From Acinetobacter sp. ANC 4805 (GTDB taxonomy: Bacteria > Pseudomonadota > Gammaproteobacteria > Pseudomonadales > Moraxellaceae): 64,000 nt of DNA. Positions 47,531 to 54,899 of this stretch are shown in pieces. A program made the position numbers and the translations under genes. The notes beneath the pieces were generated by a model. It worked only from the letters and a program-made list of their open reading frames with translations, ran no database searches and was not told the DNA's origin. The first letter of the stretch is position 1. Each line of letters begins with the position of its first letter. The stretch spans positions 1 to 64,000 of the forward strand of contig NZ_JAKZGD010000009.1 of the NCBI RefSeq assembly GCF_022549495.1, given 5' to 3'.

Positions 47531-48097
47531 ATGTTTTCACCATACATAAAATCCCTTAAAGCTATCGACTATGACTCAGCTCAAAATCCACAAAGAGAAT
47601 TATTAGATACTGCTCTAAATCAAGTAGGCTTTATTCCAAATATGTATTCGAATATGGTCAATGTTCCTGCTATTCTAAGTACCTATCTACACGGTTATAG
47701 CGCATTTAGAAAATACTCTGGTTTTAGCCCAACCGAGCAAGAAATCATTTTTCTAGCTATTAGCCAAGTGAATGATTGTAATTATTGTATAGCAGCCCAC
47801 AGTACGCTAGCGGATAAAGTATCTGGTGTGCCAAAAGATGTGTTAAATTCAATTAGAACTGCTCAACCGATTAATGATGAAAAATTGAGAGCGTTATTCG
47901 AGCTCACCCAAGATATTATCATTCGTCATGGGCAGCCCTCATACGATAAAGTTAAAACTTTTTTTGATATTGGTTACTCTGAATTACAGTTACTTAATAT
48001 TATCTTAGCCACTTCAGTGAAAGTGCTCAGCAACTATACTAACCATGCCTTTGGAACTGAGATAGATACACAATTTTCTAAATACCGTGTCGATTGA
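47531..48097 (+). CDS. AhpD-like carboxymuconolactone decarboxylase family protein
   Basis: ATG 47531 (MFSPYIKSLK) is the likely start; the longer frame to 47477 adds 18 atypical residues. The 188-residue helical protein has the peroxidatic motif SQVNDCNYCIAAHSTLA (C-x-x-C then H), as in alkylhydroperoxidase AhpD-type proteins. It probably reduces peroxides or acts as a thiol-disulfide protein in the cytoplasm. It sits behind the AraC gene inside the stress island. Confidence 0.88.
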   Translation: MFSPYIKSLKAIDYDSAQNPQRELLDTALNQVGFIPNMYSNMVNVPAILSTYLHGYSAFRKYSGFSPTEQEIIFLAISQVNDCNYCIAAHSTLADKVSGVPKDVLNSIRTAQPINDEKLRALFELTQDIIIRHGQPSYDKVKTFFDIGYSELQLLNIILATSVKVLSNYTNHAFGTEIDTQFSKYRVD

Positions 48098-48195
48098 TCA
48101 TTTTTGGTTTGACACAAAAGTTTAACTGTTCGCATGAAATGGTCAAACATTGTAGATTTAGCAAATACATTATCAACTGTAAGAGCATTAAATAT

Positions 48196-48232
48196 AAATG
48201 TTATATTCATCAATTGGATGAATATAACATTT
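48196..48232. repeat. Perfect 16-bp inverted repeat
   Basis: AAATGTTATATTCATC (48196-48211) and GATGAATATAACATTT (48217-48232) are exact reverse complements with a 5-base spacer. It lies 98 bases after the AhpD-like gene and 82 before the second sigma gene. A bidirectional terminator or a protein-binding dyad are both possible; there is no T-run. Confidence 0.75.
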
Positions 48233-48313
48233 AAAATTAACTACCCCATAACACGACCAACTGCCTAAGGCCCTATTTAAAAATCAATACTGAGTGAAAA
48301 TGGAATAAAGATC

Positions 48314-48916
48314 ATGACTTTTCAAAACACATCGGTCTTTGACGATCCTAAATTTATTGCTCATTTACGATCTCAGATGCTTCATTTTGCGACTTTACAA
48401 CTTTCAGACTTCCATCTTGCTGAAGATGCTGTACAAGATGCACTCATCAGTGCTTATGAATATGCTGATTCTTTTTCAGGTCGATCCGCATATAGAACAT
48501 GGGTTTTTGCAATTCTTAAAAATAAAATTATTGATCTACTTCGGAAGCGTAAAAGAACTACCTCTATTACAAGCTTATGTGAAGATGATGAATCAGAACA
48601 ACTTTTTTTAGATAAGCTATTTAATCAGAAAGGTTTTTGGCACGTCAACCAAAGACCTGTCTCTTGGAAACTACCCGATGAAAGTATTGAAGATCAGGAT
48701 TTCTGGAAGATATTTGAAGCATGTTTAGAACATCTACCAGCCAAGCAAGCACAAGTCTTTATGATGAGAGAGTTTTTAGAATTAGAATCAGTTGAAATCT
48801 GTAATCAGTTAACAATGACCGTTAGCAATTTGAATGTACTAATCTATCGTGCTCGTCTAAAACTTAGAGAATGTTTTGAAAACAAATGGGTAATGGAAGG
48901 AGAATGTGAATGCTAA
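48314..48916 (+). CDS. Second ECF-type sigma factor of the island
   Basis: The 200-residue sigma factor has region 2 (about 15-85; LAEDAVQDALISAYEYADSF and RTWVFAILKNKIIDLLRKRKR) and region 4 (about 130-190; LPAKQAQVFMMREFLELESVEI and LNVLIYRARLKLRECFE). A 45-residue linker contains RPVSWKLPDESIEDQDFW, a feature of the small sigma factors paired with short zinc-binding proteins. It overlaps the next gene by seven bases. Confidence 0.9.
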   Translation: MTFQNTSVFDDPKFIAHLRSQMLHFATLQLSDFHLAEDAVQDALISAYEYADSFSGRSAYRTWVFAILKNKIIDLLRKRKRTTSITSLCEDDESEQLFLDKLFNQKGFWHVNQRPVSWKLPDESIEDQDFWKIFEACLEHLPAKQAQVFMMREFLELESVEICNQLTMTVSNLNVLIYRARLKLRECFENKWVMEGECEC

Positions 48917-49116
48917 ATTGTCATCAAGCTACTCAACTGCTCTCTGAAAAAATGGATAGACCACTGAATATAAAAGAAAACATGTCGTTATTCTTACATA
49001 CTTCTATGTGTTCAGCATGTCGTAATTTTGGAAATCAAATGGATGAAATCCGAAACATATCTAGAAATTATATGAAACAGGACCTCAAAGACAATGGCGA
49101 AAAGGAAAATAGATAA
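48910..49116 (+). CDS. Small zinc-finger anti-sigma protein
   Basis: The 68-residue protein is an isolated zf-HC2-type domain: MLNCHQATQLLSEKMDRPL then FLHTSMCSACRNF (H-x3-C-x2-C). It has no membrane helix and so is a soluble anti-sigma factor for the overlapping sigma gene. The cysteine cluster could release the sigma factor on oxidation or metal binding. Confidence 0.85.
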   Translation: MLNCHQATQLLSEKMDRPLNIKENMSLFLHTSMCSACRNFGNQMDEIRNISRNYMKQDLKDNGEKENR

Positions 49117-49118
49117 TA

Positions 49119-49159
49119 AAATCAAACGACCCAAAAATATAAATTGAGTCATTTGATTT
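49119..49159. terminator. Convergent hairpin between the anti-sigma and CcdA genes
   Basis: AAATCAAACGAC (49119-49130) pairs with GTCATTTGATTT (49148-49159) at 11 of 12 positions, with a 17-base loop. The A/T-rich arms suit a two-way terminator. Confidence 0.6.
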
Positions 49160-49181
49160 AGGGCTGAGGCTTTTTAAATTA

Positions 49182-49892
49182 TCAGATCATAATTGCCCAA
49201 TCAGGCAATAAACCTAATGCCATGATCTCTAGTTGCTTATCCAACCCTGTTAAAACAAGTAAGCCTAGTGTGAGAATGATCCAACCTAAGAATTTTTTCA
49301 CTTTAACAGCATTTTGCAATGAATCAGGCTTAACTTTTTTTAGTACTTTAGCTGATAACATACCAGCAACTAGGAGGACTAAAGCTGTACCCATGCCAAA
49401 ACTCAACATTATCATAAAAGCTAATGACATTTGTTGCCCCATAGAGGCTAAAGCGATTGCAGCTCCTAGAGTTGGTCCAACACAAGGTAACCAAACCAAT
49501 CCCAACAATAAACCCAGATTGAATTGTCCTAGCCAACCAACCTGTCCATTATCTTGAGGGCTAAAACGGGAAGTAAACATAGATAACTTTACACTCACCC
49601 ATTCACCAAAACGATGATAAATTAGTAATATTGCAGTAAAGATCAGTAGGATAGCCGCAAAATAACGAAATAACTCTGGATCTAGACCAGTATTAACTAA
49701 AATAAAACTGAGTAATGTTCCTGCTACCGCAAATGAAATACTTAAACCTAAAGCAAGCGCATAAGGTCCAAATTTACTTTTACCTGCTGCGGAACCCATC
49801 ACTATGGGAATCAATGGCCAAACGCAGGGTGAAAGAACACCTAAAACGCCTGCAATGAATGCTAAAGGAATTGCAGCTAATTCTAAAGCCAT
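49182..49892 (-). CDS. CcdA/DsbD-type thiol-disulfide membrane transporter
   Basis: The 236-residue protein has six membrane helices with the paired reactive cysteines in GVLSPCVWPLIPIVMG and LVWLPCVGPTLGAAIA, as in CcdA and the membrane core of DsbD. It carries electrons from cytoplasmic thioredoxin across the inner membrane. The thioredoxin-like gene ends one base upstream, so the two form a reductive pair for periplasmic thiols. Confidence 0.92.
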   Translation of the reverse strand: MALELAAIPLAFIAGVLGVLSPCVWPLIPIVMGSAAGKSKFGPYALALGLSISFAVAGTLLSFILVNTGLDPELFRYFAAILLIFTAILLIYHRFGEWVSVKLSMFTSRFSPQDNGQVGWLGQFNLGLLLGLVWLPCVGPTLGAAIALASMGQQMSLAFMIMLSFGMGTALVLLVAGMLSAKVLKKVKPDSLQNAVKVKKFLGWIILTLGLLVLTGLDKQLEIMALGLLPDWAIMI

Positions 49893-49893
49893 T

Positions 49894-50307
49894 TTATTTA
49901 CCTACCAACTTGACTGCATCAAGTTGTTTAAAAATGGCTTCAGATTTAGTTTCTGCTACAGCAAACCAGATTTGCTTATTTCCTTTATAGAGTGCGAAAG
50001 TCGACTGACGGGGTGCTTTAAAATATTTCACCCATTGCTTTTGTGTATCAAAATCAACCTCTAATACTGTAATTCCACTGTTAGGATTTAATGTTTGATA
50101 GTCTTTTAATATCTCATGTTGTTTTTTACATGTTGGACACCAATCTGCTCTTACATCAATCAGAAAAGCACTATTACTTTTTTTAAGCGTATTAAACTTT
50201 GCTTCAGTAAAAGGTTCAAATGATAATGCATAAACAGAGCTTACGGATCCCATCAAAGATAAAGTTGCAATTGCAACAGATTTTTTTAAGACATTGGCCA
50301 TTAACAT
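49894..50307 (-). CDS. Periplasmic thioredoxin-like protein
   Basis: The 137-residue protein has a signal peptide (LKKSVAIATLSLMGSVSSVYA) and a thioredoxin fold with active site DWCPTCKKQ and the cis-Pro region FKAPRQSTFALY. Start at 50307 or, in frame, 50301. It should receive electrons from the CcdA-like protein encoded next to it and reduce periplasmic disulfides, perhaps keeping island proteins or bufferin thiols reduced. Confidence 0.9.
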   Translation of the reverse strand: MLMANVLKKSVAIATLSLMGSVSSVYALSFEPFTEAKFNTLKKSNSAFLIDVRADWCPTCKKQHEILKDYQTLNPNSGITVLEVDFDTQKQWVKYFKAPRQSTFALYKGNKQIWFAVAETKSEAIFKQLDAVKLVGK

Positions 50308-50373
50308 AAAAATTACCTCACAAAAAATTTAGAATTGCTATGCTTGATCTACACCTAGCATTAACTATTTTTT

Positions 50374-50400
50374 GACGACCGAGGCTATACATTCCTTACA
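50374..50400 (-). promoter_or_regulatory. Putative ECF promoter of the thioredoxin-ccdA pair
   Basis: On the minus strand: TGTAAGG, 17 bases, GTC. TGTAAGG is identical to the bufA element. It overlaps the palindrome TTACACTTCAAGTGTAA (50396-50412). Confidence 0.55.
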
Positions 50401-50412
50401 CTTCAAGTGTAA
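50396..50412. promoter_or_regulatory. Palindromic operator candidate
   Basis: TTACACTT-C-AAGTGTAA is a perfect 8-bp dyad in the divergent gap between the thioredoxin and peroxiredoxin genes, overlapping the -35-like element. Confidence 0.5.
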
Positions 50413-50465
50413 ACAATTGTAATTTTCACGTATGTCAGAATTAATGAAATTAAATACTTAATTGT

Positions 50466-50492
50466 TGTAATAATTAGAGGTACAACTATGTC
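50466..50492 (+). promoter_or_regulatory. Putative ECF promoter of the peroxiredoxin gene
   Basis: TGTAATA, 17 bases, GTC; same spacing as the thioredoxin promoter. It ends 29 bases before the ATG. Confidence 0.4.
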
Positions 50493-50521
50493 TAAACTAT
50501 TTTGTAAAAGAGAAATAGATC

Positions 50522-51055
50522 ATGAGACTGGAACAAGGAAATAAGGCGCCAAACTTCGAACTAACTGATATCACAGGCATTCAAGTAAATTTAGATGAAT
50601 ACAAGGGACAAAAAATCTTAGTTTCGTTTCAACGCTTTGCAGGTTGCCCATTTTGCAACTTAAGACTGCATCAAATGATTACTCGCTTTCCTCAATGGCA
50701 GGAAGATTTAGCTGTGCTTGTCATCTTTGATTCTACTTTAGAAAACTTGCAACAGCATGCAAATGAACATAAACCACCATTCCCTGTTCTAGCAGATGAA
50801 AAGAATACTGCTTATCAAGATTATGGAGTTGAATACTCTTGGTTGGGTGTTTTGAAAGGGTCAATATGCCGCTTCCCAACAATGATCAAAGCTCTTGCCA
50901 AAGGCTATGTACCGAAATCAATGAGTGGCAAAAAGGATACAATGCCTGCAAGCTTTCTAATTGACGAAGATGGCGTCATACAAGTCAGTTACTATGGACA
51001 AGATGAAGGTGACTATATTCCATTTGATATTATTGAAAATTTTATTCATAAATAA
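50522..51055 (+). CDS. AhpC/TSA-family peroxiredoxin-like protein
   Basis: The 177-residue protein has the thioredoxin-fold peroxiredoxin pattern: GNKAPNFELTDITG, then SFQRFAGCPFCNLRLHQM with the reactive Cys-x-x-Cys, and late PASFLIDEDGVIQVSYYG. It likely reduces peroxides in the cytoplasm. It is the last intact gene of the island; the IS5-family left end starts two bases after its stop codon. Confidence 0.9.
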   Translation: MRLEQGNKAPNFELTDITGIQVNLDEYKGQKILVSFQRFAGCPFCNLRLHQMITRFPQWQEDLAVLVIFDSTLENLQQHANEHKPPFPVLADEKNTAYQDYGVEYSWLGVLKGSICRFPTMIKALAKGYVPKSMSGKKDTMPASFLIDEDGVIQVSYYGQDEGDYIPFDIIENFIHK

Positions 51056-51056
51056 A

Positions 51057-51436
51057 GGCATTGTTGCACAAAGCTATTCTTGAAGGCTTCTTCAGCAATA
51101 TAATTTCCAGATGAAGAAGCCTGTCCTTAAAATCTACCGTACAATCAATTGGTCCTCGTATAACCAAGCTTTAATCAAGCGAGGAAATATTTCAATCTGG
51201 TTTGATCCCAAGACCCAATGGTATGCACAGCCACAAGGCAAGCATGGACGAAATCAAACTTATTCCGATACAGCGATTCAATGCTGTTTAATGATCAAAT
51301 CTCTATTCCGTCTTTCTTTACGTATGGTCACAGGTTTTGCTCAAAGCCTGATTAAACTCTGTGGTTTGAATTGGACAGCACCAGATTACTCCACCCTATG
51401 TAGACGACAAAAACATATTGATATTGCGATATATGC
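51057..51436 (+). pseudogene. IS5-family element, 5' half with left end
   Basis: GGCATTGTTGCACAAAG (51057-51073) is the left terminus. The transposase start at 51111 (MKKPVLKIYRTINWSSYNQAL) runs to CRRQKHIDIAI at about 51430, then is cut and fused to P450 sequence, producing a 114-codon chimera that ends in P450-derived codons. The missing 3' half resembles what lies at 41940-42381 in the same orientation. Confidence 0.88.
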
Positions 51437-52285
51437 GCCGAATACGCCAAAATGATGGTACGTCTAAAGACTAAAAAAAAATAACAGAAAAGGCTGATCT
51501 TAAGACAAATCAATAATGTTTGGTTTGAAAACTTTCTCAATTAATTGATGGGTAGATGATGAAAAATTCAATTGTTATTATTGGTACTGGGCACAGCACC
51601 AGAGTTATCTGAGTTTTATACTCGTATTCATTATGAAGAAGGCGTTTGTATTCATGTCCATAAAAGTGTTGAAAAACTTGTTGGTACAAATGGCGCAGTG
51701 AAACAGGTTATTTGTCAGGATGGAACTATTTTTGATACAGATTTGGTAATTGTAGGGATCGGAGTACTGCCCAACATTGAGTTAGCGCAACAAGCAGGCT
51801 TAAAAGTCGAACAAGGGATTTGTATTGATGCTTATGGTCAAACTAGTGATCAACGTATTGTAGCTGCTGGCGATTGTGTCCAATACTTTAGTCAGCACTA
51901 TCAACGCTCTGTAAGAGTCGAGTCAATCCCAAATGCCAATGATCAAGCTAAGATCGCTGCCTCAACCTTATGTGGAGATACAAAAACATTTGATAGCCTA
52001 CCTTGGTTTTGGTCAGATCAATATGATCTGAAGCTACAAATTGCGGGTTTGAATAACGGTTATGATCAAGTGTATGTTCGAGGGAATCTAGCTTTAGGTC
52101 GTAGCCTAGCAATTTTTTACTATAAGCAAAACCGTATGATCGCCGCTGATTGCATCAATCGACCGCAAGAATTTATGTTAAGTAAACGAGTTATATCTTC
52201 TGGAATCATCATAGACCCAGTGATACTTACTGATGAAAATATATCTATCAATGATTTGATCAATGCGAATAATAAGGGGTCATAA
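51437..52285 (+). pseudogene. Scrambled second copy of the P450/ferredoxin reductase region
   Basis: In order: a short piece matching the P450 gene near 38668-38682, a jump to the P450 3' end (from 38982), the intergenic sequence, the reductase start (51556), a jump from reductase position 39126 to 39641 (514 bases lost, junction 51593|51594), and then 615 bases of reductase 3' sequence (51594-52208, about 18 differences by eye). The last 77 bases differ from the intact gene and encode VILTDENISINDLINANNKGS. The FAD domain is gone and the join is out of frame, so no working reductase is made. Confidence 0.9.
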
Positions 52286-52652
52286 AATAATATCTACTTG
52301 AATTACAAGACACTTTTTTAAGAGTGGCTGCTTCAGCTTACAAACAAACATCCACCTGACGATAGCACTAATTACCATCAGTGTGATCAAGCAAATCACC
52401 AAGCACGTGTGAATCACTCAAAGTGTTGGTTGTCAGTTTAACAGCAGGTATTTGAAAAGCTTTAGCATCTATACCGATTTTAATTTAAGCCCCCTAATAT
52501 TTAATTAATAATTACTTATTCGAGTTAAATCACTTTACCTTTGAGTTTATTAAAATAGACCCAATAAACACACTCCCATTCCTTCAAAAAAACTCCACTT
52601 GAGAAGAATTATCAGTTATTATTTGGGCAAGAATTATTCCTGTGAATTGACC
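52286..52652. other. Intergenic region before the iron transporter
   Basis: No gene found. It probably contains the fbp promoter. GAATTATCAGTTATTATT around 52605-52622 has weak likeness to half of a Fur site. The first 180 bases may be further debris. Confidence 0.4.
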
Positions 52653-53753
52653 ATGAATGCTCATACCGTAACGTTGGCCAATGTCTTAACGATTCAAAAG
52701 CTTAGCAAAAAATTCGGTGAGCGTTTTGCTGTAAATCAAGCATCATGGTCTGCTCAAAGTGGTCAGATTATTTGCCTATTGGGACATTCAGGTTGCGGTA
52801 AGACAACCATGCTACGTCTGATCGCAGGTCTAGAGACTCCTACTGAGGGTTCTATTCAGCTAGAAAGAAAAGTTCTATGGGACCCATATCAACAAGTTCA
52901 AGCTGAAGAACGCAATATCGGTTTTGTATTTCAAGACTATGCTCTCTTTCCACATTTAAGCGTGTTGGAAAATGTGATGTTTGGATTGAAAAAAATCCCG
53001 AAGCACGAGCGTCAATCTATTGCTGAAAATGCGTTAAAGCATGTCTCTATGTCGCATCATATTCATAGCTATCCACATACTTTATCTGGTGGTGAGCAAC
53101 AGCGTGTCGCTTTAGCTCGTGCACTCGCACCTAAACCCCATGTCTTGCTTATGGATGAACCATTTTCGAATTTGGATCATCGTTTACGTGATCAAATTCG
53201 ACAAAGTACTATTGAGATTTTAAAACAGACTTCAACCACAACTATCATTGTGACTCATGATCCTGAAGAAGCACTTCAAATTGCTGATCAGATTATTTTG
53301 ATGCATCAGGGTAAAATCATTCAAAGTGGTACACCCAAGCAGCTTTACTTCCAACCGAAAACACTTTTTGCAGCACGTTATTTTTCCGATTTGAATGAAA
53401 TAAAAACTCAAATACAAGATCAACAATTGCATACGTTTTTTGGAAATATTGCGATTCCAAAACATTTGACGAGTAGTAACGAGATTCGTTGCTATTTTAG
53501 ACCACATCAATTACGTGTTAATCGGATAAAAACTGAAAATAGTCTAGCTGCTAAAATTATTTCGTCGAACTTCTTAGGCTATTCACAACTACTCAAATTA
53601 AAAATCGAAGCAGAAGATAAAGTGTTAAGTGCTTATGTTGAATATTCTCAACATTACGACCAAGCAGACACCGTCTACCTATCGTTAGATTTATCTCAGT
53701 GTTTCTTTTATGAATCTAATGATTCAATCGAAATCCATCAATCATCCACTTAA
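52653..53753 (+). CDS. fbpC: Iron(III) ABC transporter ATP-binding protein
   Basis: I start at ATG 52653 (MNAHTVTLANV), since the TTG start at 52599 adds an atypical N-terminus. The protein of about 366 residues has Walker A GHSGCGKTT, Q-loop FQDYALFPH, signature LSGGEQQRVALARAL, Walker B VLLMDEP and the switch His in TIIVTHD, followed by a TOBE-like C-terminal domain (about 285-355). It energises the permease encoded two genes downstream. Confidence 0.9.
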   Translation: MNAHTVTLANVLTIQKLSKKFGERFAVNQASWSAQSGQIICLLGHSGCGKTTMLRLIAGLETPTEGSIQLERKVLWDPYQQVQAEERNIGFVFQDYALFPHLSVLENVMFGLKKIPKHERQSIAENALKHVSMSHHIHSYPHTLSGGEQQRVALARALAPKPHVLLMDEPFSNLDHRLRDQIRQSTIEILKQTSTTTIIVTHDPEEALQIADQIILMHQGKIIQSGTPKQLYFQPKTLFAARYFSDLNEIKTQIQDQQLHTFFGNIAIPKHLTSSNEIRCYFRPHQLRVNRIKTENSLAAKIISSNFLGYSQLLKLKIEAEDKVLSAYVEYSQHYDQADTVYLSLDLSQCFFYESNDSIEIHQSST

Positions 53754-53795
53754 CTGGTATTTATTATTCAAGTTTCTTCTTTTTAGGGATCAAAA

Positions 53796-54812
53796 ATGAA
53801 CCAACGAATAAAACTTCATGCGCTTTCAGTTAGTCTTGTCGCACTCAGCAGTGGTTGGGTAAATGCCGCTGAGGTCAATCTCTATACCACTCGCGAACCT
53901 GTGTTAATTCAACCACTCTTAGAAGAGTTCAATCAAAAAACAGGTATTAAAGTAAACACTGTTTTTATCAAAGATGGAATGCTGGAACGTGTTAAAACTG
54001 AAGGTCGCCGCTCACCTGCAGACGTCATGCTGACAGTTGATTTCGGTAATTTGGTTGATTTGGTTGAAAATGGTTTAACTCAACGAGTGAACTCTAAAGT
54101 TTTAAATACCGCGATTCCAGGTAACTTACGTGCAGCCAATGGTCATTGGTATGCGCTATCTATGCGTGCTCGTGCAGTATATGTTTCTAAAGAACGTACA
54201 CCACTAAAAGCCATCAGTTATGAAGATCTCGCAAATCCAAAATGGAAAGGCAAGATTTGTATCCGCTCTGGCAGCCATCCTTATAACACATGGTTAATTG
54301 CATCCTATATTGCTCATCACGGCGAAAAAGCAACTGAGCAATGGTTACGTGGTATCAAAGCAAATTTAGCTCGCCCAGCGAGTGGTGGTGATCGTGATGT
54401 TGCACGTGATATTCTCGGTAAAATTTGTGATATCGGTGTTGCAAATACATACTACGTAGGAACAATGCGTAATGGTGATGCTGAGCAACAACGTTGGGGC
54501 AATGCAATTAATGTTGTATTACCTCGCTTTAAAAATGGTGGAACGCATATCAATGTATCAGGTGCAGCTGTAGCAAAATATGCACCAAACCGTAAAGAAG
54601 CAATTCAATTATTGGAATTTTTATCTTCAGACCATGCACAAGCAATCTATGCACAAAGTGGTTATGAGTATCCAGTAAAACCTGGTGTGAAGATTGATCC
54701 AATTATCGCAAGTTTCGGAAAGTTAAATATTGATAACGTCCGTCTGAGTGAAATTGCAAAATATCGTAAAGCAGCAAATCTGTTAGTCGATAAAGTTCAA
54801 TTTAATCATTAA
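53796..54812 (+). CDS. fbpA: Iron(III) ABC transporter substrate-binding protein
   Basis: The 338-residue protein has a signal peptide (LHALSVSLVALSSGWVNAAE) and the ferric-binding FbpA/FutA fold: EVNLYTTREPVLIQPLLEEF at the start, GDRDVARDILGKICDIGVANTYYVG with tyrosines that bind iron. It captures Fe3+ in the periplasm. AGGGA precedes the ATG. An inverted repeat separates it from the permease gene. Confidence 0.92.
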   Translation: MNQRIKLHALSVSLVALSSGWVNAAEVNLYTTREPVLIQPLLEEFNQKTGIKVNTVFIKDGMLERVKTEGRRSPADVMLTVDFGNLVDLVENGLTQRVNSKVLNTAIPGNLRAANGHWYALSMRARAVYVSKERTPLKAISYEDLANPKWKGKICIRSGSHPYNTWLIASYIAHHGEKATEQWLRGIKANLARPASGGDRDVARDILGKICDIGVANTYYVGTMRNGDAEQQRWGNAINVVLPRFKNGGTHINVSGAAVAKYAPNRKEAIQLLEFLSSDHAQAIYAQSGYEYPVKPGVKIDPIIASFGKLNIDNVRLSEIAKYRKAANLLVDKVQFNH

Positions 54813-54822
54813 GTGATTTTAT

Positions 54823-54854
54823 GGACAGGTCATCCATTTTGTTTTGACCTGTCC
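54823..54854 (+). other. Intercistronic hairpin between the binding protein and permease genes
   Basis: GGACAGGTCA (54823-54832) and TGACCTGTCC (54845-54854) form a perfect 10-bp stem with a 12-base loop. No U-run follows. Likely stabilises the upstream mRNA so the binding protein is made in excess. Confidence 0.7.
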
Positions 54855-54899
54855 AATCAAACTTCTTAAACCTGCTCTTCAATAGTTTCTTAATCTCTA

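Noticed and set aside
51556..52285. Working second ferredoxin reductase
   Set aside because: The FAD-binding half is deleted and the join is out of frame; the remaining frame starts at an internal codon.
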